A model generated the notes under the pieces. It did not search any database, was not told the origin of the DNA, and worked only from the letters and a program-made list of their open reading frames with translations. From assembly GCF_900184935.1 (NCBI RefSeq), contig NZ_FXYE01000003.1, positions 59,357 through 123,356 on the forward strand: DNA of 64,000 bases, read 5' to 3'. Of this stretch, positions 18,006-25,548 are shown piece by piece (within the stretch, counting starts at the first letter, position 1; each line of letters starts with the position of its first letter). Both the position numbers and the translations under genes were made by a program. This DNA comes from Actibacterium lipolyticum. Its GTDB lineage: Bacteria > Pseudomonadota > Alphaproteobacteria > Rhodobacterales > Rhodobacteraceae.

Positions 18006-19082
18006 TCACCGCCTCCCCAACCTTCCCAGCCGGGCCAGTTGCGCCAACATCTGGGACCCGGCCCCCGGTGACCCTGGGCCACTTGCCTGACCTGTCTGCC
18101 CCATGCCTTGCCTCACGGGCATTTGCTGCACGCCAAAGAACTGCCGCGCCCTGAGGGCTGCGTATTCTGCGCCACTGGCCCCGCCGATGAGGTAGCGATT
18201 GTAGGCCTGCTGGCTTCCCATGGCGGCGCGGGCAAAGCTGTAGCCGCCGCCGAGACCTCCGGAGAGGGCGGGCATCATGATGTTGCCGGAGATCGCGCGG
18301 ACGATGAAGGGTGTGGCGATAATGAAGCCCTTGGCCATGAGCACCATCATGAAGAAGGGGATGAGCGCGCCGATGTTTGAGGCCCCTTCGGGATCGCCTA
18401 GTTCACCGATGAGCGCGGAGGAAACGCCTGTGATCGTTGCGAACACGCCTGCGACGACGATGGGGTATAGCGCAAAGGAAATCAGCGCGGATAACCAACG
18501 CGCGAAGTAATCCTTGGTCACCTCGAACAGCGTCAGGAAAATCATCACCGGGGCGATCCCGATCAGAAGCGCGATCATCAGTCGGGAGGCCACTAGGATA
18601 AAGGCGGCCAACCCGCCGAGGATCGAGAGCAGAAGCACACCGACAATGTCGAGCATGGCGCCGGCCATCCAGTTGAGCTCGGACCCGGCAGCGTTCAGAT
18701 AGTCGCCCAGCTCCGCGATCAGCCGGTCGAATTCTTCGGCGAAAGTTCCAGAGGGCCCCGGACTGCCGCCGCCGACCGAGGCCACCAGCGCGCCCGCGAT
18801 ACTGTCGATCCCATAGAGAATGGCAGATGAGAACGCGTTGAACTGCATCCAATTGGTCGCGAATATCCCGATGAGCCCGATCTTGACCGCGAGCCAGAAG
18901 GCTGTGTGCCCATCCATGGCCCGATATTGATAGATCATGTTGATGCCGACGAGGATCACCACCAGCGTTGTCCCCAAAACCAGGAGCGTGCCGACTGTTG
19001 CCGCAACCGCACCAAACTGGGTTTCGGCAGCGGTGTCGAGATAGGCCTGGGAGGTTTCAACGAAGTAGGTGACGACACTCAT
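18006..19082 (-). CDS. virB6: Type IV secretion inner-membrane protein VirB6
   Basis: Polytopic channel component of the type IV secretion system. 358 residues with an N-terminal span (about 28-50), then the VirB6/TrbL core with several hydrophobic segments (LIGIFATNWMQFNAF, VGVLLLSILGGLAAFILVAS, LLIGIAPVMIFLTLF, IGALIPFFMMVLMAKGFIIA). The C-terminal 50 residues are Gly/Gln/Pro-rich and probably cytoplasmic or disordered. It is the last gene of the operon, after virB11, whereas in the classic Agrobacterium order virB6 sits between virB5 and virB7. Confidence 0.9.
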   Translation of the reverse strand: MSVVTYFVETSQAYLDTAAETQFGAVAATVGTLLVLGTTLVVILVGINMIYQYRAMDGHTAFWLAVKIGLIGIFATNWMQFNAFSSAILYGIDSIAGALVASVGGGSPGPSGTFAEEFDRLIAELGDYLNAAGSELNWMAGAMLDIVGVLLLSILGGLAAFILVASRLMIALLIGIAPVMIFLTLFEVTKDYFARWLSALISFALYPIVVAGVFATITGVSSALIGELGDPEGASNIGALIPFFMMVLMAKGFIIATPFIVRAISGNIMMPALSGGLGGGYSFARAAMGSQQAYNRYLIGGASGAEYAALRARQFFGVQQMPVRQGMGQTGQASGPGSPGAGSQMLAQLARLGRLGRR

Positions 19083-19094
19083 CGCGGGGCTGCC

Positions 19095-19505
19095 TTACCA
19101 ATTGCCTGCGGCGTCGCAGATGGCCTTGGCGGCAGTTCGGGCGGCGTTGGCGCGGCGGTTGTAGGCGTCCGAGGATTGCAGCATTTCCCACCGTTCGTTG
19201 CTCGCGTATTTTTCCCGAAACACAGCCTCGGCAGCGTCCCAGGACGGGAACCGGGTCTCGCAGTCGCAGCTGCCGGTCTCGACGATGCGCTCGAGGTTCT
19301 GGGCGCGGTAGATGTCTTGAACCAACACGCGCTGATAGGCTTGGCGGAGCGGAATTTCCTGCATCCAGACGGGCTCGGCGGGCCGGTCCGGACAGACGTC
19401 AAAGCTGCGATCGAGGGTTGGCACTAGGTTGCGCTCGGCAACGGCGAAGGTAGGCGTCAGGCTTAGGGCCAGCGCGGCCAAGGCGAGGTGCTGCGCCTGC
19501 CTCAT
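19095..19505 (-). CDS. Secreted small protein of the T4SS operon
   Basis: 136 residues with a signal peptide (cleavage probably after PTFAVA, about residue 22). The mature part holds four cysteines (C38, and CDC near 80-82, plus one near the C-terminus), suggesting disulfides in the periplasm, and a hydrophilic helical end. No family recognised. It overlaps the DUF4177 gene by ATGA and sits just before virB6, so a periplasmic accessory role in the secretion apparatus is likely but unproven. Confidence 0.72.
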   Translation of the reverse strand: MRQAQHLALAALALSLTPTFAVAERNLVPTLDRSFDVCPDRPAEPVWMQEIPLRQAYQRVLVQDIYRAQNLERIVETGSCDCETRFPSWDAAEAVFREKYASNERWEMLQSSDAYNRRANAARTAAKAICDAAGNW

Positions 19506-19696
19506 GCCGTGGCTCCAGCGGGTGTGGTTTCGCGCTTCAGGAAAACGGTGTGCCCGATATTGGCGAATTCCGAAGTGCTGATTGACACCACCTCCCAGCC
19601 GTCTGCGCCCTTCTCGTTCAGGCAGGTCTGCATGTCGGCAAGGCCGGTTTTGCGGGTCATGGGAAAGGACAGGATATTGTATTCAAAGGTCTTCAT
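19502..19696 (-). CDS. DUF4177-like small protein
   Basis: 64 residues beginning MKTFEYNILSFP and containing GADGWEVVSISTSEF and GHTVFLKRE, the pattern of the DUF4177 family (a small beta-alpha fold with a GWE-V core). Cytoplasmic by appearance. It overlaps virB11 and the following secreted-protein gene by 4 bases each. Function of the family is unknown. Confidence 0.72.
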   Translation of the reverse strand: MKTFEYNILSFPMTRKTGLADMQTCLNEKGADGWEVVSISTSEFANIGHTVFLKRETTPAGATA

Positions 19697-20679
19697 GGGG
19701 AAGTTCCAATCTCAGTTGCGCCGGGGAGGTAGAATTCGGTGATGCCGCGTTTGCCGTCGTGGCGGCCGGCCTGGATGATCACGTCGATGGAGTTCTCGAT
19801 GTACTGGATCATGTCGGCATAGGTCATCGGGATTTCGGTCTTGAGTGCCGCGATCGCGAGCCGCTGCACGGCGAGTTGCGGGGTTTCGGCATGCAGTGTG
19901 GTCATGGACCCGCCATGGCCGGTGTTGATGGCTTCCAGAAAGGTCATGGCCTCCTTGCCGCGCACCTCGCCGAGGATAATCCGGTCGGGGCGCATGCGCA
20001 GCGTCGCAGTGAGAAGCACGTCGGCGGTCTGGAATTCTGCGTCACGATTGGCGATGAGGGTCACGGCATTTGGCTGGGTCGGCAGAAGCTCGGCGGCTTC
20101 CTCGATGGTCACGATGCGTTCCTCGGACGGTACGTGAGAGAGGATTTTGCGCGCGGCGACGGTCTTGCCGGTGGAGGTGCCGCCCGAGACGATCATGTTG
20201 AGTTTGTTCTCGACGCAGAAGGCGAGCGCATCATCGATCAAACCCGCGGCCACCACGGCGCGCAAGGCGCGCTTCTTTTCCACGCGCAGGTCTTCGAGCT
20301 TGCGTTCTTTGCCATAGAGAAAGTCGAGCGCGATACCCTCGAGCGGCAGGCTTGAGAAGAACCGCAGGCTGATCGACATGGCCGAGAGCACGGCGGGCGG
20401 GGTGATGACCTGTGCCCGGATCGGGCGGCCCTTGTAGGTGATCGAGACTGAGACGATGGGGCGATCCTTGCTCATCGTCGTGTTGGCCGAGGAGGCGATC
20501 TGGTTGCCGAGGTCCCTGACCTGAACGCCGGTCAGCCTCTGGTCCAGCGCGCGCATGAAGTGATCGCCCTGGAATTCGCCCCAGCAGGTGCCATCAGGGT
20601 TGATGCAGATCTCGATGACATCGTCGCGAGCGGCGGCGTCGATCCGGTCGAGCGAGGTTTCGAGATAGCTCAGCGACAT
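19693..20679 (-). CDS. virB11: Type IV secretion ATPase VirB11
   Basis: Hexameric traffic ATPase at the cytoplasmic face of the secretion channel. 328 residues with Walker A GGTSTGKT (166-173), an Asp box with Glu pair (RIVTIEEAAEL), the RMRPDRIILGEVRG segment and the His box (NTGHGGSMTTLHA). Start ATG 20679 is chosen because GGAGAT lies upstream and the longer frame would run 186 bases into virB10. It begins 4 bases after the virB10 stop. Confidence 0.96.
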   Translation of the reverse strand: MSLSYLETSLDRIDAAARDDVIEICINPDGTCWGEFQGDHFMRALDQRLTGVQVRDLGNQIASSANTTMSKDRPIVSVSITYKGRPIRAQVITPPAVLSAMSISLRFFSSLPLEGIALDFLYGKERKLEDLRVEKKRALRAVVAAGLIDDALAFCVENKLNMIVSGGTSTGKTVAARKILSHVPSEERIVTIEEAAELLPTQPNAVTLIANRDAEFQTADVLLTATLRMRPDRIILGEVRGKEAMTFLEAINTGHGGSMTTLHAETPQLAVQRLAIAALKTEIPMTYADMIQYIENSIDVIIQAGRHDGKRGITEFYLPGATEIGTSP

Positions 20680-20683
20680 GGGC

Positions 20684-22063
20684 TCAGAATATCTCCAGAT
20701 CGCGGTCGACCATGACGGTGACGCGGGCGCCCTGGTCGACATAGATGACGGGGCCGATAGAGAGGTAATCGCCAATGACGCTGTCCGTGGCATCTGCCAG
20801 ATCATCGCCAACGTCTTCGAGAACGTCGGCGGCAGTCTCATCCTGAACCTCGGAGGCGGCGGCACTTGGCGCGGCCGAGATCAGCGAGATCAGGGCGGCC
20901 GACCCGAAACGCTCGGCAAAGCGTGTGTCCACAAAGCCGGTGACACCGGAGCGGCCCAATTCATCCCCCCCGAAGGAGCTGATCTGGACGGTCTGGTTGT
21001 TGGGCAGGATGATCCGGTCCCAGGCAATCGTGACGCGGCGCTGCGCGATATCGACGCCGGCGCGGTAGCGCCCGATGAGGCGGGATCCGCGGGGGATCAA
21101 GAGGCGCGCGCCATCGACGCTGTAGACATCCTCGGACACCACGGCGCGGGTCTGGCCGGGGAGGGAGCTGTCGAGGGCTGTTTCCATGACGGCCTGGATC
21201 ATGGTGCCCTGCACGATGGTGTTGGAGGGATTGGCGATCACCTCGGCCTGCGTCACGGTGGAGGGCAACGCACCGTTCAGCACGAAATCCGTCACCTCGC
21301 CGAAGGTGCGTTCGGTCAGAGCCGTTTCATTCGCTCCTGAGGCACCGCCAAACGCGATGGTGGGCGAGGCGATGCGCCGCTCCTGGAAGGCGCGTTCCTC
21401 CGCGGCCCGGCGCTCCAGCTCGGCCATGCGCCGGGCTTCTTCCTCGCGGCGCAGTCGCTCTTGCTCGCGTGCGCGCAGCTCATCCTCCGTGGGGCCCGTT
21501 GGCGCGGGTTGCGGTCGGCTGGCCTCGAGTTGGGCCAATTCCAGATCCATGCGGAGTTGCTCAAGGCTGCGATCCCGCGCCGTCAGTTCGTCCTGGAACC
21601 GTTGCTGTGCTGCTTCCGAGGCGGCTTGCAGCGCCGCAATCTGAGTGGTCAGCGCGTCGATTGCCTCTGCGGCGGCGGTGTCTTCCTCGACGACCGGTTC
21701 AGGGGCGTTGCGCAATTCCTCGATCTGCGCCTGCAGCGCGGTGATCTGCGCCAGAAGCTCGGCGTTGGGCTCGACTGGACCCGGTTCGACGAACACAACC
21801 TCGGGCTCGGGCGGGGGCAAGGTCTCGATGGCGCCAAAGCCGTCGCCCTCGTTTTGGAAGACGTCCGGGGTGGCCGTCGGCAAGGCTTCCTCTTCGTCGG
21901 GCTGTGAGAGGAGATAAAGCAGGGCACCACCCGCGCCGATGACGAGCACCACGATCAGCGCAAGAAGGGGCGACCGGCGCTGCGCCGCTATGGGCGCGCG
22001 GGCACTGCCTTTCTCGAGGGCGGCGAGGCGTTTTTCCAGCTCGGTGTTCTCGGTATCGCTCAT
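20684..22063 (-). CDS. virB10: Type IV secretion core-complex protein VirB10
   Basis: Envelope-spanning scaffold that links inner-membrane ATPases to the outer-membrane VirB7/9 ring. 459 residues: short cytoplasmic N-terminus, one membrane helix (LLALIVVLVIGAGGALLYLL, about 31-50), a Pro/Glu-rich stretch (PPPEPEVVFVEPGPVEP), a long charged coiled-coil (about 95-215) and the TrbI/VirB10 beta-barrel domain (TMIQAVMETALDSSLPGQTR, LLIPRGSRLIGRYR). ATG 22063 overlaps the virB9 stop by ATGA; the longer frame inside virB9 was rejected. Confidence 0.96.
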   Translation of the reverse strand: MSDTENTELEKRLAALEKGSARAPIAAQRRSPLLALIVVLVIGAGGALLYLLSQPDEEEALPTATPDVFQNEGDGFGAIETLPPPEPEVVFVEPGPVEPNAELLAQITALQAQIEELRNAPEPVVEEDTAAAEAIDALTTQIAALQAASEAAQQRFQDELTARDRSLEQLRMDLELAQLEASRPQPAPTGPTEDELRAREQERLRREEEARRMAELERRAAEERAFQERRIASPTIAFGGASGANETALTERTFGEVTDFVLNGALPSTVTQAEVIANPSNTIVQGTMIQAVMETALDSSLPGQTRAVVSEDVYSVDGARLLIPRGSRLIGRYRAGVDIAQRRVTIAWDRIILPNNQTVQISSFGGDELGRSGVTGFVDTRFAERFGSAALISLISAAPSAAASEVQDETAADVLEDVGDDLADATDSVIGDYLSIGPVIYVDQGARVTVMVDRDLEIF

Positions 22064-22755
22064 GAGGCGGCCTCCGCGGGCGGGATCGCCTCGATGCAGA
22101 CCACCTCTTCGCCAAGTCGCAGGACCCATTGGCGGTTTACGCCGCTGACGCGGATCACGCCGTCTTCAGGGGTTTGCGTGTTGACCGTGCGCTCGCGGCC
22201 GCCCGCGTAGCGAAAGATCGCTGGCACAGGTGCGTTCCGCGGAAACGCGAAATACGTGAACGTCCCGTCATCCCAGATGCGGGTCGGGGTGAATTCGGTG
22301 CGTGCGCTGGCGCCGTAATTGTAGTTCGGCGCTTGGGCGGCGATGGCCCGGGTCGGGCGCGCATCGTCCTCAGGATAGCGGAACTGCACCACGTAGAAGG
22401 TTGGGCTGCGGACCTCCTCGACGTTGAAATAGTAGCTGCGCCTGTTCGTATAGACTGTCACATTGGTATGGACACCGCGCGCGACGGGCTTGATTGCAAA
22501 GGCCTGACCGCCGGGCACGCCGTCGATCTCAAACCCTTCCGTGTCGCCCGCGATAATCGAGCGGATGCTTTCACCGATCCCAAACTCGATGGTGGTGACA
22601 TGGGTGAGCGAGACGCTGAGGCGGTAGACCTGGCCTTCCTGATATGTTGCCAACCGCACGCGGCTGTCATTTGGACCACCGCGCGGGATCGCTTCGGCAA
22701 AGGCAAGGCCGGGCAGCAAAACAAATATGGCAGCAACAAAGACCTTATTGATCAA
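22060..22755 (-). CDS. virB9: Type IV secretion outer-ring protein VirB9
   Basis: Periplasmic/outer-membrane component of the core complex. 231 residues from a TTG start: GGAG lies 7 bases upstream and the resulting N-terminus is a clean signal peptide ending GLAFA before EAIPRGG. The longer reading frame overlaps virB8 by 74 bases and lacks a start-proximal signal. C-terminal CagX/VirB9 domain is visible (TRIWDDGTFTYFAFP, VNRQWVLRLGEEVVCIEA). The start lies one base after the virB8 stop. Confidence 0.93.
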   Translation of the reverse strand: MINKVFVAAIFVLLPGLAFAEAIPRGGPNDSRVRLATYQEGQVYRLSVSLTHVTTIEFGIGESIRSIIAGDTEGFEIDGVPGGQAFAIKPVARGVHTNVTVYTNRRSYYFNVEEVRSPTFYVVQFRYPEDDARPTRAIAAQAPNYNYGASARTEFTPTRIWDDGTFTYFAFPRNAPVPAIFRYAGGRERTVNTQTPEDGVIRVSGVNRQWVLRLGEEVVCIEAIPPAEAAS

Positions 22756-22756
22756 A

Positions 22757-23410
22757 CTAATTCTCCAATCTGTCGGAGCGGATGGAATATTCGCGCACGG
22801 TGAAGCCGAAGGGGTTGGTCCAGACCTCATCGATGGAGCGGCGGGTCTCCGGGCGGAACTCGAAGAGAAGCGTCGCAGTGAAGAGGCCGGTCTGGGTGCC
22901 GTTAATGGACGTCAGGCGCTTGCGCAGGCGGACCGTCGCGCGGTTGGTTCCGATCCGGTTGATGCTGAGGATTTCCACGTCGAGCCGAGCATTTGGGCCA
23001 TAGACCGTCGGCGGGTAATTCTCGTTGGCGCTGTTCCAGATCTGACGCAGCCCGCTCTCGGCAGCTCCGTCCGAGCGGCGCAGGACGCTGCGGATGCGCA
23101 GATCGTTGTCGAGCTGGTTATAGACCTCCCGGTCGGTCACATAGCGGAACACCTCCGCCTCGATGATCGCCTGGTTGGCGGTGACGGATGTGGCCCCAAC
23201 GGACGCCTCGGGCAGGGCAAAACCAGTGGCGGGATCATAGGGGACAACGACGGGGGGCGGATCGACATCGAGGATCGAGACTGCTGCTGCGCTCAGACAG
23301 CCGATGATGCCGAAGACAAGACCTGTCAGACCAAGGCGTTGCCAGAGCCGTTCGCGGCGCAGGGCACCATAGACCAGTTCTTCCTCGATGATTTCTTGTT
23401 CAGTCGCCAC
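22757..23410 (-). CDS. virB8: Type IV secretion assembly protein VirB8
   Basis: Bitopic inner-membrane protein nucleating the secretion complex. 217 residues from a GTG start: cytoplasmic N-terminus, one membrane helix (LGLTGLVFGIIGCLSAAAVSI, about residues 26-46) and the periplasmic NTF2-like VirB8 domain (AEVFRYVTDREVYN, TNPFGFTVREYSI). Located between virB5-like and virB9 with 17 and 1 base gaps. Confidence 0.94.
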   Translation of the reverse strand: MATEQEIIEEELVYGALRRERLWQRLGLTGLVFGIIGCLSAAAVSILDVDPPPVVVPYDPATGFALPEASVGATSVTANQAIIEAEVFRYVTDREVYNQLDNDLRIRSVLRRSDGAAESGLRQIWNSANENYPPTVYGPNARLDVEILSINRIGTNRATVRLRKRLTSINGTQTGLFTATLLFEFRPETRRSIDEVWTNPFGFTVREYSIRSDRLEN

Positions 23411-23427
23411 CCGTCATGCCCCCACGA

Positions 23428-24240
23428 TCAGTCTGCCCGGAGGTCCGGTAGCGTGAAATCCATGAAGCGCTGCTCTTCGGCGATGGTGGCGGCATCAATC
23501 ACGCCGCCCGTGCCATCGCCCACGGTTTGAATCGCTTCCAGCTGCCACATTGCCACGAGGGCGATGGCCAATTCAGCTGTCACGCGCGTGTTGAGATCGA
23601 CGCTTTGCTTGAGCTCTTCCATGTCGTCGATGAGCCCGACAAGGCGGTCTACCCGCGCGAGCGATTGGCCTGCATCGTCGTAGCTGTTCTGGGCCGCCGC
23701 CGAGACGAGCGCACCGGTTGTTGCCTGCGTCGCCACGCGGTTGGCGCCGGGATTGCCGCTGGTGGCCATTTCCGAGAGGGTGTCTTCATCGAAGCCGAGA
23801 TCGGCCAGCACCCGGTCCATCTGGGTTTCGATTTCGCCTGCGCCAGAACCGGACAGGCCCGAGAAATCCCCAGTCTTGATCGCCTCAATCGTGGCGAGGA
23901 TGTCGCCGAACTCCTGGTCGAGCAGGCCATTGAGTTCGTCTTCCATCTCGGTGCGGATGATTTCCGGAAGCTCGGCAAGTCGGGTGAGCGCTTCATAGGT
24001 TCTTTGCAGCTCCGCGAGTTGATCCGTGAGAAGGCCGAGCTGTTCGCGGAGCTGCGTCAGCTGCTCGTTTTGCAGAATCTCGTCCTCGATCATCTGCCGG
24101 AGCTGCTGGATGTTTTGTGCGATGTTCTGGGTGTCGACGACCGGTACACCTTGTGCTGCGGCAGGGGGTAGGGCGCTGAACTGCAAGCCAACGCCAAGTG
24201 TCGTGGCCAAAGCTGTCCTCAAGAGCAGATGTCCCATCAT
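23428..24240 (-). CDS. virB5: VirB5/TrbJ-like minor pilin protein
   Basis: 270 residues with an N-terminal signal (cleavage near PPAAAQ) and a mainly helical body of the VirB5/TrbJ type (VVDTQNIAQNIQQLRQMIED, QLTQLREQLGLLTDQLAELQ). In related systems this protein sits at the pilus tip and is required for assembly. It starts at ATG 24240 overlapping the stop of the preceding transglycosylase gene (ATGA); a second ATG follows immediately. Its last 60 residues, ending FMDFTLPDLRAD, closely resemble the C-terminus of the preceding transglycosylase, which is unexpected (see findings). Confidence 0.82.
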   Translation of the reverse strand: MMGHLLLRTALATTLGVGLQFSALPPAAAQGVPVVDTQNIAQNIQQLRQMIEDEILQNEQLTQLREQLGLLTDQLAELQRTYEALTRLAELPEIIRTEMEDELNGLLDQEFGDILATIEAIKTGDFSGLSGSGAGEIETQMDRVLADLGFDEDTLSEMATSGNPGANRVATQATTGALVSAAAQNSYDDAGQSLARVDRLVGLIDDMEELKQSVDLNTRVTAELAIALVAMWQLEAIQTVGDGTGGVIDAATIAEEQRFMDFTLPDLRAD

Positions 24241-25391
24241 TCAATCTCCCTGATCGTAAAATCCATGAACGCGCCTTCGGCCATGCGGGCGCTGGCCTGG
24301 GCCAGCTCCTCGGCGGAGATGACGCGGGTGCGTGCCGCCTGAAGCCGGATGCGGGCAGCCACGAGACGCACGAGTTCGGCGCGTGCATTGGTGTTGAGCG
24401 CGACGCTCTCCTGCACATCCTCGGTCTCGGAAATCCGCGTGACGATGTCGGAAATGCGCAGGGCGGCTTGGCGGATCGCGGCTGGTGAGTTGCTGCCATA
24501 AAAGGCTGCCCCATGACCCGTGAGCGAGAGGTTGGCATTGGCGAGAAGCGCCGGATCGATCGTGCCAAGCGATTCGATCCCGCCGATACGGGTCAAATAG
24601 AGGTTATAGCGTACGGGGATCACCTGGACGTAGTGCTGGGTCTCGCGAAAGGGCGGAACGCCGCCATACTCGAAGACCCGGCCGGGTCCGGCGTTATAGG
24701 CCGCGAGGGCGTTGATGATGTTGCCATCGAATGTGTTGAGCTGGGTCGCGAGATAGCGCGCGCCGCCATGCACCTGTAGGTAGGGGCTGTCATAGTATTC
24801 CGGGTTGATGCCCAGATCGCTGGCCGTGCCCGGCATGATCTGGGTGAGACCGAAGGCACCGACTGGCGACCGTGCCCCAATCGTAAACCGGCTTTCCTGC
24901 CAGATGAGGGCCTGTAGAAGCGCTCGCCACTGGACGGGCGAGAGGCCCGCGCGGCCAACACCCGCAAAGCCGCTGGTTTCCTGGGCGACCCGGATGATGA
25001 GCTGCTCGATGGTCTCAGACGCATCCCCGAACATCTGCGCACCGCCGCGATTGGGATCTATCTCGCCCGTGCCATAGACCGCCGCCACAGAGCGGTCGGG
25101 ATCGCCGCTGCCGCTTTCCAGCCCCGAGACCATAGCCGGCAGGCCCTGACCGCCGAAGCTGGTCTGAGCATCGAGGATGCGTCGGAGGGTTTCAAGCTGC
25201 TCCCGTTCGATCTCCGCGATGAGTTCGCGCACTGCAAGCTTGTCGGCCTGAACAGCCAAGTCTGCGTCGCGATCGCCGGTCTCGACAATATCACGCGCGG
25301 TCAGCCCACTGTCATTGGTCGGCACGCCTTGGGCGATGCCGAGACCGGGCAGCAGGCAAAACGCCAGGATATGAGGCAGGCTAGACTTCAA
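24237..25391 (-). CDS. Lytic transglycosylase with VirB5-like C-terminal extension
   Basis: 384 residues from a TTG start with GGAGGG upstream; signal peptide ends near GLGIAQG. Residues about 160-275 form an SLT domain: WQESRF with the catalytic Glu, GAFGLTQIMPGTASDLG, INALAAYNAGPGRV, GVPPFRETQHYV. It should open peptidoglycan for the secretion apparatus. The last ~60 residues are not part of SLT enzymes and match the C-terminus of the VirB5-like neighbour (VALNTNARAELVRLVAARI to FMDFTIREIE). This is the second transglycosylase of the operon. It overlaps the lipoprotein gene by 11 bases. Confidence 0.85.
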   Translation of the reverse strand: MKSSLPHILAFCLLPGLGIAQGVPTNDSGLTARDIVETGDRDADLAVQADKLAVRELIAEIEREQLETLRRILDAQTSFGGQGLPAMVSGLESGSGDPDRSVAAVYGTGEIDPNRGGAQMFGDASETIEQLIIRVAQETSGFAGVGRAGLSPVQWRALLQALIWQESRFTIGARSPVGAFGLTQIMPGTASDLGINPEYYDSPYLQVHGGARYLATQLNTFDGNIINALAAYNAGPGRVFEYGGVPPFRETQHYVQVIPVRYNLYLTRIGGIESLGTIDPALLANANLSLTGHGAAFYGSNSPAAIRQAALRISDIVTRISETEDVQESVALNTNARAELVRLVAARIRLQAARTRVISAEELAQASARMAEGAFMDFTIREIE

Positions 25392-25548
25392 TGTCGCCCT
25401 CCGGGGTGCCAAGGGGCGTGAAGTGGCAATCAGGCGCGACGGGTGCCGTCGACGCAAGGAATGTGAAGCAGTTCGCCTGCGGCTCCCGGTACTGGGTGCA
25501 GGAGGCAAGCGCGCCGAGCGCAGCCAAAGCGACAAGAATACGGATCAT
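25381..25548 (-). CDS. virB7: VirB7-like small lipoprotein
   Basis: 55 residues with a lipoprotein signal and lipobox LASC (Cys17), followed by a short hydrophilic tail containing two more Cys. Size, lipobox and position between virB4 and the virB5-like gene fit the VirB7 outer-membrane anchor of the core complex. Its start overlaps the virB4 stop by ATGA. Sequence outside the lipobox is not diagnostic. Confidence 0.75.
   Translation of the reverse strand: MIRILVALAALGALASCTQYREPQANCFTFLASTAPVAPDCHFTPLGTPEGDIEV

Noticed and set aside
17690..18082. Minus-strand frames at the end of the T4SS operon
   Set aside because: Overlap virB6 in another frame or lack ribosome sites; no protein similarity recognised.
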